Part shown: piece by piece, positions 7,916 to 15,831 of the stretch
Layout: each line of letters starts with the position of its first letter
How positions within the stretch are numbered: position 1 is the stretch's first letter
Source: Clostridiales bacterium
GTDB lineage: Bacteria > Bacillota > Clostridia > Christensenellales > JAISNN01
Length of the DNA stretch: 49,529 nucleotides
Direction: 5' to 3'
Assembly: GCA_031275485.1 (NCBI GenBank)
Contig: JAISOS010000020.1
Span: 1-49,529 of the forward strand
Translations under genes and position numbers: made by a program
The notes under the pieces: model-generated
Databases searched by the model: none
The model's input: only the letters and a program-made list of their open reading frames with translations
Told to the model about the DNA's origin: nothing

Positions 7916-8363
7916 TTTTCATAAATTCGGCTTTCATCATAGCTTGTTTTTCGGCTTCGAGGTGAGCTGGGAGCTGGTCGAGAACGCCGCTTGTAAAAAG
8001 CTCCGGATTTAGCTCGACGCCGTCGGCTTTTGCCGCTTCGAGGTTGTAGAGGACGGTCAAAAGTTTTTCACACATATTCAGAGTAACGGCGGTCTGGTCT
8101 AAGCTTATCCTCACGCTTTTTATATCCGCTCCGTCCGCGCCGACGTTTGCCGGCGTTTCCGTTTGAGTGTCGGTTTGTTTTTTCTTGCCGAAGGTTTCCT
8201 GATAAAGCTCTTTTGTTCCTTTTGAGAGGGCGAGATTGAGTATTTCGGTTTTGCTTTTAAAGATGGGAGAGGCGGTCAAATCCTCAATCAAATCGAGGAC
8301 GGTTTTGTCGGTAATTCTCAAATTTACGCGGTTTACGGCTTCTTTTTCGGTCTTTTTGCTCAT
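7836..8363 (-). CDS. RHH relaxosome-type accessory protein with foreign C-terminus
   Basis: A 175-aa frame. Residues ~8-50 ('VNRVNLRITDKTVLDLIEDL...KSKTEILNLALSKG') fit a ribbon-helix-helix domain like those of mobilisation accessory proteins. Residues ~75-150 form a helical region. The last ~24 residues, after 'KAEFMKRS', are the Ig-repeat gene read in a wrong frame, so the true C-terminus is lost or was near 'MKAEF'. The SD GAGGA lies nine bases before ATG. The gene is directly downstream of the multi-hairpin region at 8394-8580, where an oriT-binding protein would be expected. No relaxase gene is present in the window; it may have been lost in the same deletion. Confidence 0.7.
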   Translation of the reverse strand: MSKKTEKEAVNRVNLRITDKTVLDLIEDLTASPIFKSKTEILNLALSKGTKELYQETFGKKKQTDTQTETPANVGADGADIKSVRISLDQTAVTLNMCEKLLTVLYNLEAAKADGVELNPELFTSGVLDQLPAHLEAEKQAMMKAEFMKRSLRKRALYFYYNGQCRQRRRFYSLS

Positions 8364-8393
8364 TTTTTTGTGTCCTCAATTATGTTCAAGCGG

Positions 8394-8580
8394 AATTCGG
8401 TTTCCCGAATTGCCGCAACCTTGAATGTGCGCCTTTGGCACATTCAAGGCAAGAGTTCGGCACATCTTTTTTATCTACGTAGTAGATAAAGCGGTTAAAA
8501 ACCGTGAAAAAGTGTGCCAACTCTCTTAATCTGCTTCAAATATTTTTAACTAACCGCACGCGTATGCGCACATACGCGTG
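8394..8580. other. Multi-hairpin region, candidate oriT or nicking origin
   Basis: Perfect inverted repeats are crowded here. They are AATTCGG/CCGAATT (8394-8400/8405-8411), a 12-bp stem CCTTGAATGTGC/GCACATTCAAGG (8419-8430/8438-8449), TTTATCTAC/GTAGATAAA (8470-8478/8482-8490), CGGTT/AACCG (8492-8496/8500-8504) and CACGCGTATG/CATACGCGTG (8557-8566/8571-8580). An outer pair AGAGTTcGGCACA with TGTGCCAACTCT (8452-8464/8513-8524) encloses the middle stems. Its position between the primase gene and an RHH accessory gene suits an oriT. No nic consensus is recognised. Confidence 0.6.
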
Positions 8581-8596
8581 AGAAAAAACCGGTAAT

Positions 8597-10714
8597 CTAA
8601 CCTAAGCCGGAATTTTTTGGCGGTTTTATCTGTGTAACCGTATTTTTTACGGCGTTCGCTACGGTGCGTTCGACATAGCTTTTACTTTTTTCGTCGCCGC
8701 GGTAAAGTCCGGACGAAACGAAAATATCCCGTGTAACCGCCGCGTCGCCACCGGAGAAAAACGCCGCGATACCGCAAAGCCGCATATCGCTCCGGCTATG
8801 GTCGTTGTAAATATCCTGTCCTGAGTAGAGCGCGTTGAAATCGTAAGCCATTTTGCTTTTGCGTATTCTTTCGATGACCTCGTTCATACTCTGTGAAAAG
8901 TAAGAACTTCTTTGCGTGAAGGAGGATGTAACGGCTTGTTTTTCCGAAAGCCGGCTTTTTGCTACGGCGATAAGCTTGTCGTTTTCGGTAAACGCCGCGA
9001 GGCGTTTTTTCGCGTTGATAAAAATATCGCCGGTAATGGACATAAAGCGTGAATTGTCGTAAAGCTCGAATTTTCCGTCCGCGCTTTTATTTCCCATAGA
9101 GCCGTTGAATACGGGGTGAGTATCGAACGAGTTGTCTTTGAGCCCGAAAAAATGTAAGCCGTTTCCGGATACGCTCCGCTCCGCATATGTGCCGTGAGAG
9201 TTGTTGCTTATTTCCCACGCGAGAGGCGAGTATTTACCGTCGGTTTTTACGCCGTCGAGGTCGACGCAAAAAATCCGGCTTTCTTTGGTCAGGGCAAAAG
9301 ACAACCCGTCGCAAGCGTTAGCCTTGGCGTAGGCAAGAGCCTTATCGAAGGTCGTCCAGGTAGACGGGTCAATCGAACTTGCCCATTTTTTAACGCCGCT
9401 TTGATTGCAATCCCAAATCAGTTTTTTATGGTGAGATTGACGGTCTTTTTCGCTTGCGGCGTTCGGGTCGCCCTTGACAAATTGAGCGTTAAAGGCGCAC
9501 CAATTAGGCAGGGCTTTCATCTCGGACGGCACGTTGGCTTCGATATCGGACAACCTTTTTTTCGCCTTAGCTTCTATCCACACGGGGCGATGGACTGCGC
9601 CGCTTATGCTGGGCGCGGTTTCAAGGGGTATGCCGGTTATGTCGGATACGCCTTTGGGCGATAAGACCTCCGCGGCTAAAATCGGCGCGGCGTCGGAGGT
9701 TGTCGGCTTTTCGTTTAGCCGTTCTCCGTCGTCTTTATTTTTTTCTTGTGTGTTCACGCGGTCGTTTATGTACGACGCGATTTTTTGCGCGTCGCGGATA
9801 GCGTCGATGAGTATTTGAGGATTTTCGCGTATGTCTTTTGCCCAAGATTGTATGTATGCGGCATGGTTTTCTATGTGTTCACGGCTCATAACCACACCGT
9901 AGGTTACGCTCATCAGCGTGGAGGAAAATTCCGCGACAAGCTCTTCCCGAGCATAACTCTTACTTCCGAAAGACCCGGAAAGGTCACGTTTTAGGCGGCT
10001 CCCGTGACCGGTAGAATGACCGATTTCGTGTAACCCCGTACCGTAAAGCTCTTCCGACGAAACGAAAGACGCTCTCGGCGGCAAGTGAATACTGTCGGCG
10101 GACGGGCTGTAATACACACGGACGCCGCCGTCGTAGCTTATGGGAGCTTCGGAATAGGCGAAAATCCGTTCGACTGTTTCGTTGCGTTTCAGCTTGTCCT
10201 CTTCCGTTACCTTGAACGGTTCTATACCGTCGATTAAAGAGGCGTTAAAAACCGTGTAATTTTTACGGGGAAAGGTTACGTTCTCTCTAAAATATTTCAG
10301 TTGTTCCTCTCGGGATAACTTCACAAATTCCGGGTCGTCCTTGTCGAACGGTTTTTTGGCAAGCTTGTCGTAAGCGGAATAAAATTCTATGCCCACGCCT
10401 TTACCTTTAGCTATGCTTGAACCGTCGGCGTTTTTTTTGAACGAGTAACTTTTTTCCGTGATTTGGTTGAAGGTAAGCCAACGCGGGTCGGAATAGCCCT
10501 GCGAGGCGAGCCACCACGCGTTTAAACCTTGATATACCGTGCCGGTAACGGGATTATGCGGTGCGCCGAAGCTGTCGCGGAGGCTTTCGGCGTTCCACCC
10601 CCTGCGCCAGACAAGCCGACCGTCGTCTAAATTTTCGAGAATTTGAGCGACGATTTTTTGCTGTTGCGGCGAGAGCTTTTCAAGCGCCTTTTCAAAACTG
10701 TCATTTTCGCTCAT
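8597..10714 (-). CDS. ArdC-like / zincin metallopeptidase / primase-polymerase fusion
   Basis: A 705-aa multidomain protein of mobile elements. Residues ~10-160 resemble the ArdC N-terminal ssDNA-binding antirestriction domain ('NPVTGTVYQGLNAWWLASQGYSDPRWLTFNQ'-type pattern). Residues ~185-310 are a zincin-like domain with HEIGHSTGH at ~228-236 and a downstream glutamate in 'REELVAEF'. Residues ~395-590 resemble an archaeo-eukaryotic primase/NrS-1-type polymerase, with 'CVDLDGVK' as the acidic metal site and 'SVSGNGLHFFGL'. Residues ~610-690 resemble the small helical domain following such primases ('FVSSGLYRGDEKSKSYVERTV'). The start overlaps the stop of the 56-aa ORF (ATGA). Its likely job is to protect and replicate the transferred strand on entry. 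Domains are inferred by motif. Confidence 0.85.
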   Translation of the reverse strand: MSENDSFEKALEKLSPQQQKIVAQILENLDDGRLVWRRGWNAESLRDSFGAPHNPVTGTVYQGLNAWWLASQGYSDPRWLTFNQITEKSYSFKKNADGSSIAKGKGVGIEFYSAYDKLAKKPFDKDDPEFVKLSREEQLKYFRENVTFPRKNYTVFNASLIDGIEPFKVTEEDKLKRNETVERIFAYSEAPISYDGGVRVYYSPSADSIHLPPRASFVSSEELYGTGLHEIGHSTGHGSRLKRDLSGSFGSKSYAREELVAEFSSTLMSVTYGVVMSREHIENHAAYIQSWAKDIRENPQILIDAIRDAQKIASYINDRVNTQEKNKDDGERLNEKPTTSDAAPILAAEVLSPKGVSDITGIPLETAPSISGAVHRPVWIEAKAKKRLSDIEANVPSEMKALPNWCAFNAQFVKGDPNAASEKDRQSHHKKLIWDCNQSGVKKWASSIDPSTWTTFDKALAYAKANACDGLSFALTKESRIFCVDLDGVKTDGKYSPLAWEISNNSHGTYAERSVSGNGLHFFGLKDNSFDTHPVFNGSMGNKSADGKFELYDNSRFMSITGDIFINAKKRLAAFTENDKLIAVAKSRLSEKQAVTSSFTQRSSYFSQSMNEVIERIRKSKMAYDFNALYSGQDIYNDHSRSDMRLCGIAAFFSGGDAAVTRDIFVSSGLYRGDEKSKSYVERTVANAVKNTVTQIKPPKNSGLG

Positions 10715-10881
10715 AAGTCGCCTCCGTCGCCGAACATCGCTATCGCCTCGGCTATTTCTTCCGGCGACGTGGCGTCAAAATCCGCTTCGGTTTCGACCGT
10801 CCCGTCGGCTTCGCCCAAATTACCCGGGTCTTTCCCTTGCGCGAGTATCGCGATCAACGAAACTTTTTCTTGCGCATTCAT
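10711..10881 (-). CDS. 56-aa acidic protein between ssb and primase gene
   Basis: Starts at an ATG that overlaps the original ssb stop (ATGA at 10878-10881) and ends at a TGA overlapping the primase start (10711-10714), so it is a tightly coupled small gene. The sequence begins MNAQEKVSLIAILAQG and ends with an acidic stretch 'SPEEIAEAIAMFGDGGDL'. I do not recognise a family. Overlaps at both ends are the best evidence that it is real. The ssb frameshift would uncouple its translation from the upstream gene. Confidence 0.6.
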   Translation of the reverse strand: MNAQEKVSLIAILAQGKDPGNLGEADGTVETEADFDATSPEEIAEAIAMFGDGGDL

Positions 10882-11239
10882 TTTCCGGCTTCCTCCGTTT
10901 CCGTCGTTTCATTGGCGGACGATTTTCCGAGATATTCAAATTTTTCGGTGACGACCTCGGTTACTACGCCCTTTTTGCCGTCGGTTTTTTTGAACGACCG
11001 TATGACAAGCTCGCCTTCAACATGACAAGCTCGCCTTCAACGAGCAGCCTCGCGCCCTTTTTCGCGTATTTCGCGACCGGCTCGGCAAAGTTGCCCCAAG
11101 CCACGACCGGCACAAAAACCGTCGGTCTGTCGGCGTTCCCGCTCACGGCGAGAGAAAAGGAACACCTCTTGCTTCCGTTTGCCGTATCGCCGACCTCCGC
11201 GTCGCGAACGACGTTTCCGCTCAAAATTACTCTGTTCAT
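10878..11239 (-). pseudogene. ssb: Single-stranded DNA-binding protein, frameshifted by a 20-bp tandem duplication
   Basis: Begins MNRVILSGNVVRDAEV, a standard SSB OB-fold start, preceded by AAAGGAG. The family's 'FVPVVAWGNFAEPVAKYAKKGARLLVEGEL' pattern is intact. At 11021-11060 the sequence ATGACAAGCTCGCCTTCAAC occurs twice in tandem. The extra 20 bp shift the frame and give an early stop at 10964, making a 91-aa product. Removing one copy restores 'VEGELVIRSFKKTDGKKG', a strand 'EKFEYLGK' and a tail ending at 10878, about 113 aa. The truncated form loses the last OB-fold strands. Either a recent mutation or a sequencing/assembly error. Confidence 0.85.
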
Positions 11240-11746
11240 AAAATCTCCTTTGTTTTTTTAATTTTTAAAAAGTTATCCACAGCCGTATTGCCGACAAACA
11301 CAGTTAGAGTTTACGATTTTTTCACCCGAATGAACGTTTCCCGTCAAGCAAAGAGAAGAGCCGGGATTGCCGAACACACAAAAAGAGATTGTGTCCGATA
11401 ACACGAAAAACGACGGCTCCGTTTCTCCTAAATTAACTTAAATATTTTATTAAATCACGCAAATTTAGCTAAAATATTTTATTAATTACGCACATACGAG
11501 CGCGTGTAAGCCTCCACAATTTCTACTTGTGTGTTCGTTTTTTCTTTCTTTTTTTTATTCTTTATTATTATATTGTGTCGGAAAACCGTCGTACGGTTTA
11601 TCCGTCATCGGCAAAACCGTCGTACGGTTTTACCGATGACGGTTTTTCATGCAAAAAAACCAAGTTGTAATATGGTACGCGCGCGAGGGGTGCGGGTTTT
11701 CCGCATGGGTAAAGCCGTATGACGGTTTCCGCACCGTAAATTATGA
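11240..11746. other. Non-coding region with origin-like features
   Basis: No gene is seen. A perfect DnaA-box sequence TTATCCACA lies at 11273-11281. An AT-rich stretch at about 11430-11495 contains two copies of AATATTTTATTAA. Two 17-19 bp palindromes of the form AAACCGT-CGT-ACGGTTT lie at 11583-11599 and 11613-11631, with an imperfect third at 11711-11728. The second sits inside an outer inverted repeat CCGTCATCGG/CCGATGACGG (11602-11611/11633-11642). Next to an HTH replication-type gene and ssb, this could be the element's replication origin, or nested terminator hairpins. Confidence 0.5.
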
Positions 11747-12052
11747 CTAAAAATTCGTAATCGGCGGGATATTTATTTTGTAATCGCAGCCGTCGAATTT
11801 TCCTTTTTCGCTTTTTACGGGAATCCTTTCGATGTAACCTAAATTCTCAAGCGAGGTAAGCGTAGCGCGAATACGCTCCCGTCCGTCTTTTAGGATTGAA
11901 GCAAGACCGTGTATGGAAAAATCCCACCCGTCCGGAAGCCCTAAAAGAGTAGTTAAAAGCCCGCGTTCCTTCATTCCGAGGTTGTGGTCTTTTAAAACGC
12001 TGTTCGGAATTATGGTAAAAGTCTTGTAAGAGATATTAATTAATTTGCCCAT
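11747..12052 (-). CDS. HTH replication-initiator-like protein, short
   Basis: A 101-aa protein starting MGKLINISYKTFTIIPNSVL. It matches the N-terminal winged-helix module of replication or regulatory proteins of Clostridia mobile elements: 'LGMKERGLLTTLLGLPDGWDF', 'SIHGLASILKDGRERIRATL' (recognition helix), and 'LENLGYIER' before the wing. I chose the ATG at 12052 because GGAGGT lies nine bases upstream and family members begin there; an ATG at 12136 also has AGGAG. Relatives usually carry a longer C-terminal part, so this one is short or truncated at 'PPITNF'. It stands first in the minus-strand operon and beside the origin-like hairpins. Confidence 0.7.
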   Translation of the reverse strand: MGKLINISYKTFTIIPNSVLKDHNLGMKERGLLTTLLGLPDGWDFSIHGLASILKDGRERIRATLTSLENLGYIERIPVKSEKGKFDGCDYKINIPPITNF

Positions 12053-12302
12053 TTGTTTATGAACCTCCGATATTTTTATGTACGAGGAAAAAACTTGGTT
12101 AATATGTGAAACATTGATAGCCGTTCTACTTGTCATAGCAACGAATCTCCTCAGGTCGTATTCTATCACTCCATCACTTGAAGGAAGCGTAAGTCCGTCG
12201 TCCGCGCATGGTTTAAATAACTATTTTGACAAATTCACGTACGCCTACGTATGACAATATCATAAACGCTTGACAAATTCGGGAATTATTTTTTATTTTA
12301 TC
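12053..12302. other. Probable edge of the mobile element
   Basis: No supported gene; a continuous frame to 12169 is probably an upstream extension of the HTH gene. A direct repeat TTGACAAATTC occurs at 12226-12236 and 12270-12280. Leftward minus-strand ICE genes meet rightward chromosomal genes here, so an ICE end may lie in or near this stretch. No tRNA or integrase marks it. Confidence 0.4.
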
Positions 12303-12331
12303 TTGACATATTTTATTTTTTATGATATAAT
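12303..12331 (+). promoter_or_regulatory. Consensus sigma-A promoter
   Basis: TTGACA (12303-12308), 17-bp spacer, TATAAT (12326-12331): a perfect consensus match about 130 bp upstream of the phosphatase gene, leaving a 5' leader of roughly 120 nt. Confidence 0.85.
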
Positions 12332-12458
12332 AATACGAGAAATATGTTAAATAAAGGGTTGCCCTTGAAATCGGCTTGAAGTTTCGTAAAGGGTCGTTAT
12401 CGGAAAAGCAGGGAACGGCGGCGGCGTTTTAAAATAAAAAATTAAGGAAAGGATTACG

Positions 12459-13580
12459 ATGAAAGAAAATAAAACGAATATCGTTAAGAACAAAAGAAAA
12501 ATAATTTGGACCATTATAGCGAGCGTTCTTTTCGCGGTTTTTCTAACCGGCGGCGCGTTTATGTTTATCCGTATTACGAATTACGGGGTGCGGCCGGACA
12601 TAGACGAAAACGCCCAAAACGTCATATTGCTGATAGGCGACGGAATGGGGCGGCGCCATGTGGAGCTGGGATATTTTTTTGGCTACGACGCGGTTAAGAG
12701 TATGGACTATCACGGCACGGTCGCCACGCGATCGGTAAATTTCGAGCCGACGGACAGCGCGGCCGCCGCTACGGCGATAGCGTCCGGCACAAAAGTATTG
12801 AATCAGTCGTTAAACTACGACATATTCGGGAGGGCGTTGACGAATATAGGCGAATTATCCAAAAACGCCGGCAAAAAGTACGGCGTAGCCGTCACCAAAA
12901 ACGTAACCGACGCGACGCCCGCCGGATTCACGGCGCACAACAAAAACCGCGCGGACGAGCGGGGAATAGCTCTCGAGCAGATACGGATCTCGCGCGCCGA
13001 CGTTATATTCGGCTTGGGCCGCACATATTTCGAGCCGTACAAGGACGAGATAATAACGTCCGACAGAGATTATTGCGTGACCTACGAGGAATTAAGAGCG
13101 TCCGAAAAGCCGTCGGCGATAGCCGTTTTCGACGTTGACAGAATCCCCGAGGAGGGCGAATTTACCTTAGCGTCTATCGCTATGGAAGCGATAAGAATGC
13201 TGGAAAATCCGAACGGTTTTTTCCTTATGGTGGAGGGTTCTAAAATAGACACGTACAGTCATTCTAACGATATGGAGAATATGTTGCGGGAATTGCGCGC
13301 CTTTAACGCCGCCGTCGCCGTCGTTCTGGCCTATGCGGCGGTTACGCCGAACACGACGGTAATCGTAACGGCGGATCACGAAACGGGAGGTCTGCGCCTG
13401 CCCGCAAATCTTGCGCCGGACTTGATAAACGATTCGCTGTTTACGACGGGAAACCACACCGCCGCCGACGTGGATATATTTATAAGCGGACCGGGAGCGG
13501 CTTCTCTCGTCTCTCAAAAAATTTACAAGATAGATAACACCGATATATTTTATATAATCAGGCAACTGTTAGATATATAA
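12459..13580 (+). CDS. Membrane-anchored alkaline phosphatase (PhoA family)
   Basis: A 373-aa enzyme that would hydrolyse phosphate monoesters outside the cell. After a basic N-terminus, a hydrophobic segment at ~16-38 acts as an uncleaved anchor or signal. Family motifs are present: 'NVILLIGDGMG' with metal-binding Asp61, the nucleophile motif 'TDSAAAATA' with Ser100, 'VEGSKIDTYSHSND' (~257-270) for zinc ligands, 'TADHETGG' with Asp306-His307, and 'GNHTAADV' near the C-terminus. It is somewhat shorter than E. coli PhoA (~450 aa). The start has AAGGAAAGG upstream. It stands alone behind a consensus promoter; no Pho box is recognised. Confidence 0.93.
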   Translation: MKENKTNIVKNKRKIIWTIIASVLFAVFLTGGAFMFIRITNYGVRPDIDENAQNVILLIGDGMGRRHVELGYFFGYDAVKSMDYHGTVATRSVNFEPTDSAAAATAIASGTKVLNQSLNYDIFGRALTNIGELSKNAGKKYGVAVTKNVTDATPAGFTAHNKNRADERGIALEQIRISRADVIFGLGRTYFEPYKDEIITSDRDYCVTYEELRASEKPSAIAVFDVDRIPEEGEFTLASIAMEAIRMLENPNGFFLMVEGSKIDTYSHSNDMENMLRELRAFNAAVAVVLAYAAVTPNTTVIVTADHETGGLRLPANLAPDLINDSLFTTGNHTAADVDIFISGPGAASLVSQKIYKIDNTDIFYIIRQLLDI

Positions 13581-14251
13581 GAGATTTCGAATCTAAGAGT
13601 TTGCGTTCGGTCCGAACGGAGCTTATGGGATTATTAATTGCCTGGAATCTTTGTTGCGCGGGCTTTCCGTAAGAAAGCGTTCCCCGGCGGATGCTCGATC
13701 GATCGTTCGCGCAGTTTTATAAAGAGAGTCTTTACGCTTGCTTAAATTTTTTTTCATCCCAAATAAAATAAATATTTGTCGTACAGCCGTCTTTGCCGCG
13801 AAAAAGGGCGGCCGTTTTCGTTTTAACGCCTCGGACGCGGCGTTTTAAAATCGGACGCGTCCAATTTTAAAAAACCGACACATACGGCGGACAAATTTCA
13901 AAACTGCGGCGGGACGGCTATGAGAAACGGGTCCGTGTTTTATCTCTTTCCGCGCCCGGAGACGTTATTTTTTTTATCGCGGCGTCGTCGCCGCGTTTTT
14001 TCAAAAACGGTATTTGCCGAACGCAAAAAACAGTCTAAAATCCGCCCTGCTCCGACGGCGGAAATGCCGCGTGAACCGCGCGGTAAACGGTCGCGGAAAC
14101 GCGGCGGCAGGACGCTTTGCGTTTGCCGTTTTTTATTTTGACGGCGTTAGAAGGAGATACCCCCGCCGGATTTGAAGCGGATTAAATTGCGCGGAGCGCG
14201 GTTTAAAGGTTTATTTAATTTGAAAGTTTAATTAAGAGCGGTGTATAGCGT
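13581..14251. other. Intergenic region without a supported gene
   Basis: A palindrome GTTCGGtCCGAAC lies at about 13605-13617, just after the phosphatase, but without a U-tract. The rest is low-information Arg/Ser-coding GC-rich sequence. A 73-aa frame at 13920-14141 lacks an SD and has arginine-repeat composition, so I do not call it. Confidence 0.5.
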
Positions 14252-14318
14252 TGAAGTTTTTCGGAAAGGGGCGCGGGAGAGACCTTTTGTTTACAAAAGG
14301 TCTCTCCCGCATAATATT
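14252..14318 (+). repeat. Oriented palindromic repeat (F orientation)
   Basis: Perfect 18-bp arms at 14273-14290 and 14293-14310 with a 2-nt loop. The left flank is AAGTTTTTCGGAAAGGGGC and the right flank ATAATATTTTTT. It is a member of the family described in the findings and lies 20 bp from the stop of the minus-strand gene ending at 14330. Confidence 0.85.
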
Positions 14319-14329
14319 TTTTAAATATT

Positions 14330-15484
14330 TTAAAGAATAATTTCGTCGAAATTTTTTATAATGCCGTTTTCAACGGCAAAGTCGAAATATCTCACGAGAG
14401 TATTCTTGCCGACGAAGTATTTTAGGGCGGCGGTACAGATTGGAAAGCGCGAATATTTGGGGTACTCGACGGAGTAGAAGTTCCCGAAATATTCGTATAT
14501 TTCCGTTTCCGCAGCGGCGCGCAGATCCGCGTCGAGATAACGCTCGGCGCATGCCGTGTCGCCCGCGCCTATTGCCTCTAAAAACAGATACGGAATAAGC
14601 TCCTCCCGGTACGTAGACGCCTCCGCGCCGTATGAAAAAGCAGTCGATTGCAGCCGCAAACGCGCGCCGCCGTAAGCGGAGAGGACGGGGTCCGCGCCGT
14701 ATGAATAAGCGGTCGGTTGTTGCCGTCCCGTACCGTAAGCGGACGTGGGAGCTTCCGCGTTATATTCGGTCACCGGCGTTTCCGCGCCGTATGAATAAGC
14801 GGTCGATTGTTTCCGCGCCGCGCCGTCGAAAACGTAGCGTTCCGCGCGTTCGCGGCGGAGCATATCGGAGAATTTTTTGACGACGGTTATATCGCCGTCC
14901 TTTATTTCGATCGAGTCCGCGCATTCCTCGAAAATTATTTCGAATCCGCCGCCGTTTAACGCGGCGAGCAGCAGGTAATCGCGTTCTCCGATTTTTCCGT
15001 TCAGAATTAGATATTGACGCTGTCCGGACGGGCGCGCCGCGAGGCCGTTTACGGATAACTCGTCGTCAAGCGGTTCGGAGAACGCCGGGTATTGCGCGTA
15101 ACGCGCGTCCAAGCAATCTACCGCGAGGCGCTTTTTCGAGCCGGAGAGTACGGCGGCGCGGAATTTGCGTCCGAACAAGGTATATTCGCATTCCGCCGCG
15201 ACCGTCTCGCGTACCGGCTGATACACCGCCCGTGGTATGACGAAAAGCTCGCGCGCCGCTCTCCAGTCCGTTACGGCGAAGCAATCGGGGATAAATTCCG
15301 CGCCGCCGTCTTTTAATACGAGTCTCGCGGCAAAAGATGGAAAATAGCGCGCGCCGCATTCCGCGAGCGAGAGAAATTCGAATAGGAATTCGCCGTCGTT
15401 TTTAAAGAGGTAGGGCTTGCGCGGCAGGATATTCCCGTCAAGCCTTACCGCGTAATCTTCGGGGGGTATAAAAAAAGTATCCAT
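14330..15484 (-). CDS. Unknown protein with internal SYGAE repeats
   Basis: About 384 aa from the ATG at 15484 (MDTFFIPPEDYAVRLDGN); neither this start nor a TTG at 15553 has a good SD. The N-terminal ~250 residues look like a globular alternating-strand protein with no family I recognise. Residues ~240-310 hold three copies of '(Q)STAYSYGAE' separated by variable spacers. At DNA level these are three copies of a ~27-bp unit near 14630, 14697 and 14790. The C-terminal ~85 residues look helical and rich in Tyr/Phe. No signal peptide is seen. It could be a lineage-specific regulator or structural protein; function unknown. Confidence 0.65.
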   Translation of the reverse strand: MDTFFIPPEDYAVRLDGNILPRKPYLFKNDGEFLFEFLSLAECGARYFPSFAARLVLKDGGAEFIPDCFAVTDWRAARELFVIPRAVYQPVRETVAAECEYTLFGRKFRAAVLSGSKKRLAVDCLDARYAQYPAFSEPLDDELSVNGLAARPSGQRQYLILNGKIGERDYLLLAALNGGGFEIIFEECADSIEIKDGDITVVKKFSDMLRRERAERYVFDGAARKQSTAYSYGAETPVTEYNAEAPTSAYGTGRQQPTAYSYGADPVLSAYGGARLRLQSTAFSYGAEASTYREELIPYLFLEAIGAGDTACAERYLDADLRAAAETEIYEYFGNFYSVEYPKYSRFPICTAALKYFVGKNTLVRYFDFAVENGIIKNFDEIIL

Positions 15485-15795
15485 GATATATAGAATATTC
15501 GCCGAATCCGCATAAAATTCGTCGATACGCCGCGCCTCTCGCCGCCGTTTCAAAAAAACGCCGGGTATCTCGGTTTGCCGTTTCGAAGCGTCGGTTTTTA
15601 CCGCGCGGCTTGCGGGCGGTATAAAAAATATCCGTATTCCGCATAAAATATAAAATCCGTTTCAAAGAGAGTCGGTTGTTTCACGGTTTGTTTCCGCGAA
15701 ATCCGCGCACCGCGTGAAAAATATGAAAAAATTATCCGTAAGATACGTAAAATTCGGCGTCTGCCGAATTTGCGCAAAATTCGTTTCAAAAAGCG

Positions 15796-15824
15796 TTGAT
15801 TATTTCAATTTTTTTTGCTATACT
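15796..15824 (+). promoter_or_regulatory. Promoter of the large structured RNA
   Basis: TTGATT (15796-15801), 17-bp spacer, TATACT (15819-15824). Transcription would start near 15831, exactly where the terminal stem of the RNA begins. Confidence 0.8.
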
Positions 15825-15831
15825 ATTATAT

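Noticed and set aside
11273-11281. Chromosomal oriC from the DnaA-box match
   Set aside because: Only one perfect box, no dnaA/dnaN genes nearby, and it lies inside a mobile element.
13920-14141. 73-aa ORF after the phosphatase
   Set aside because: Arg/Lys/Ser-rich, no SD, typical of frames in GC-rich intergenic DNA.
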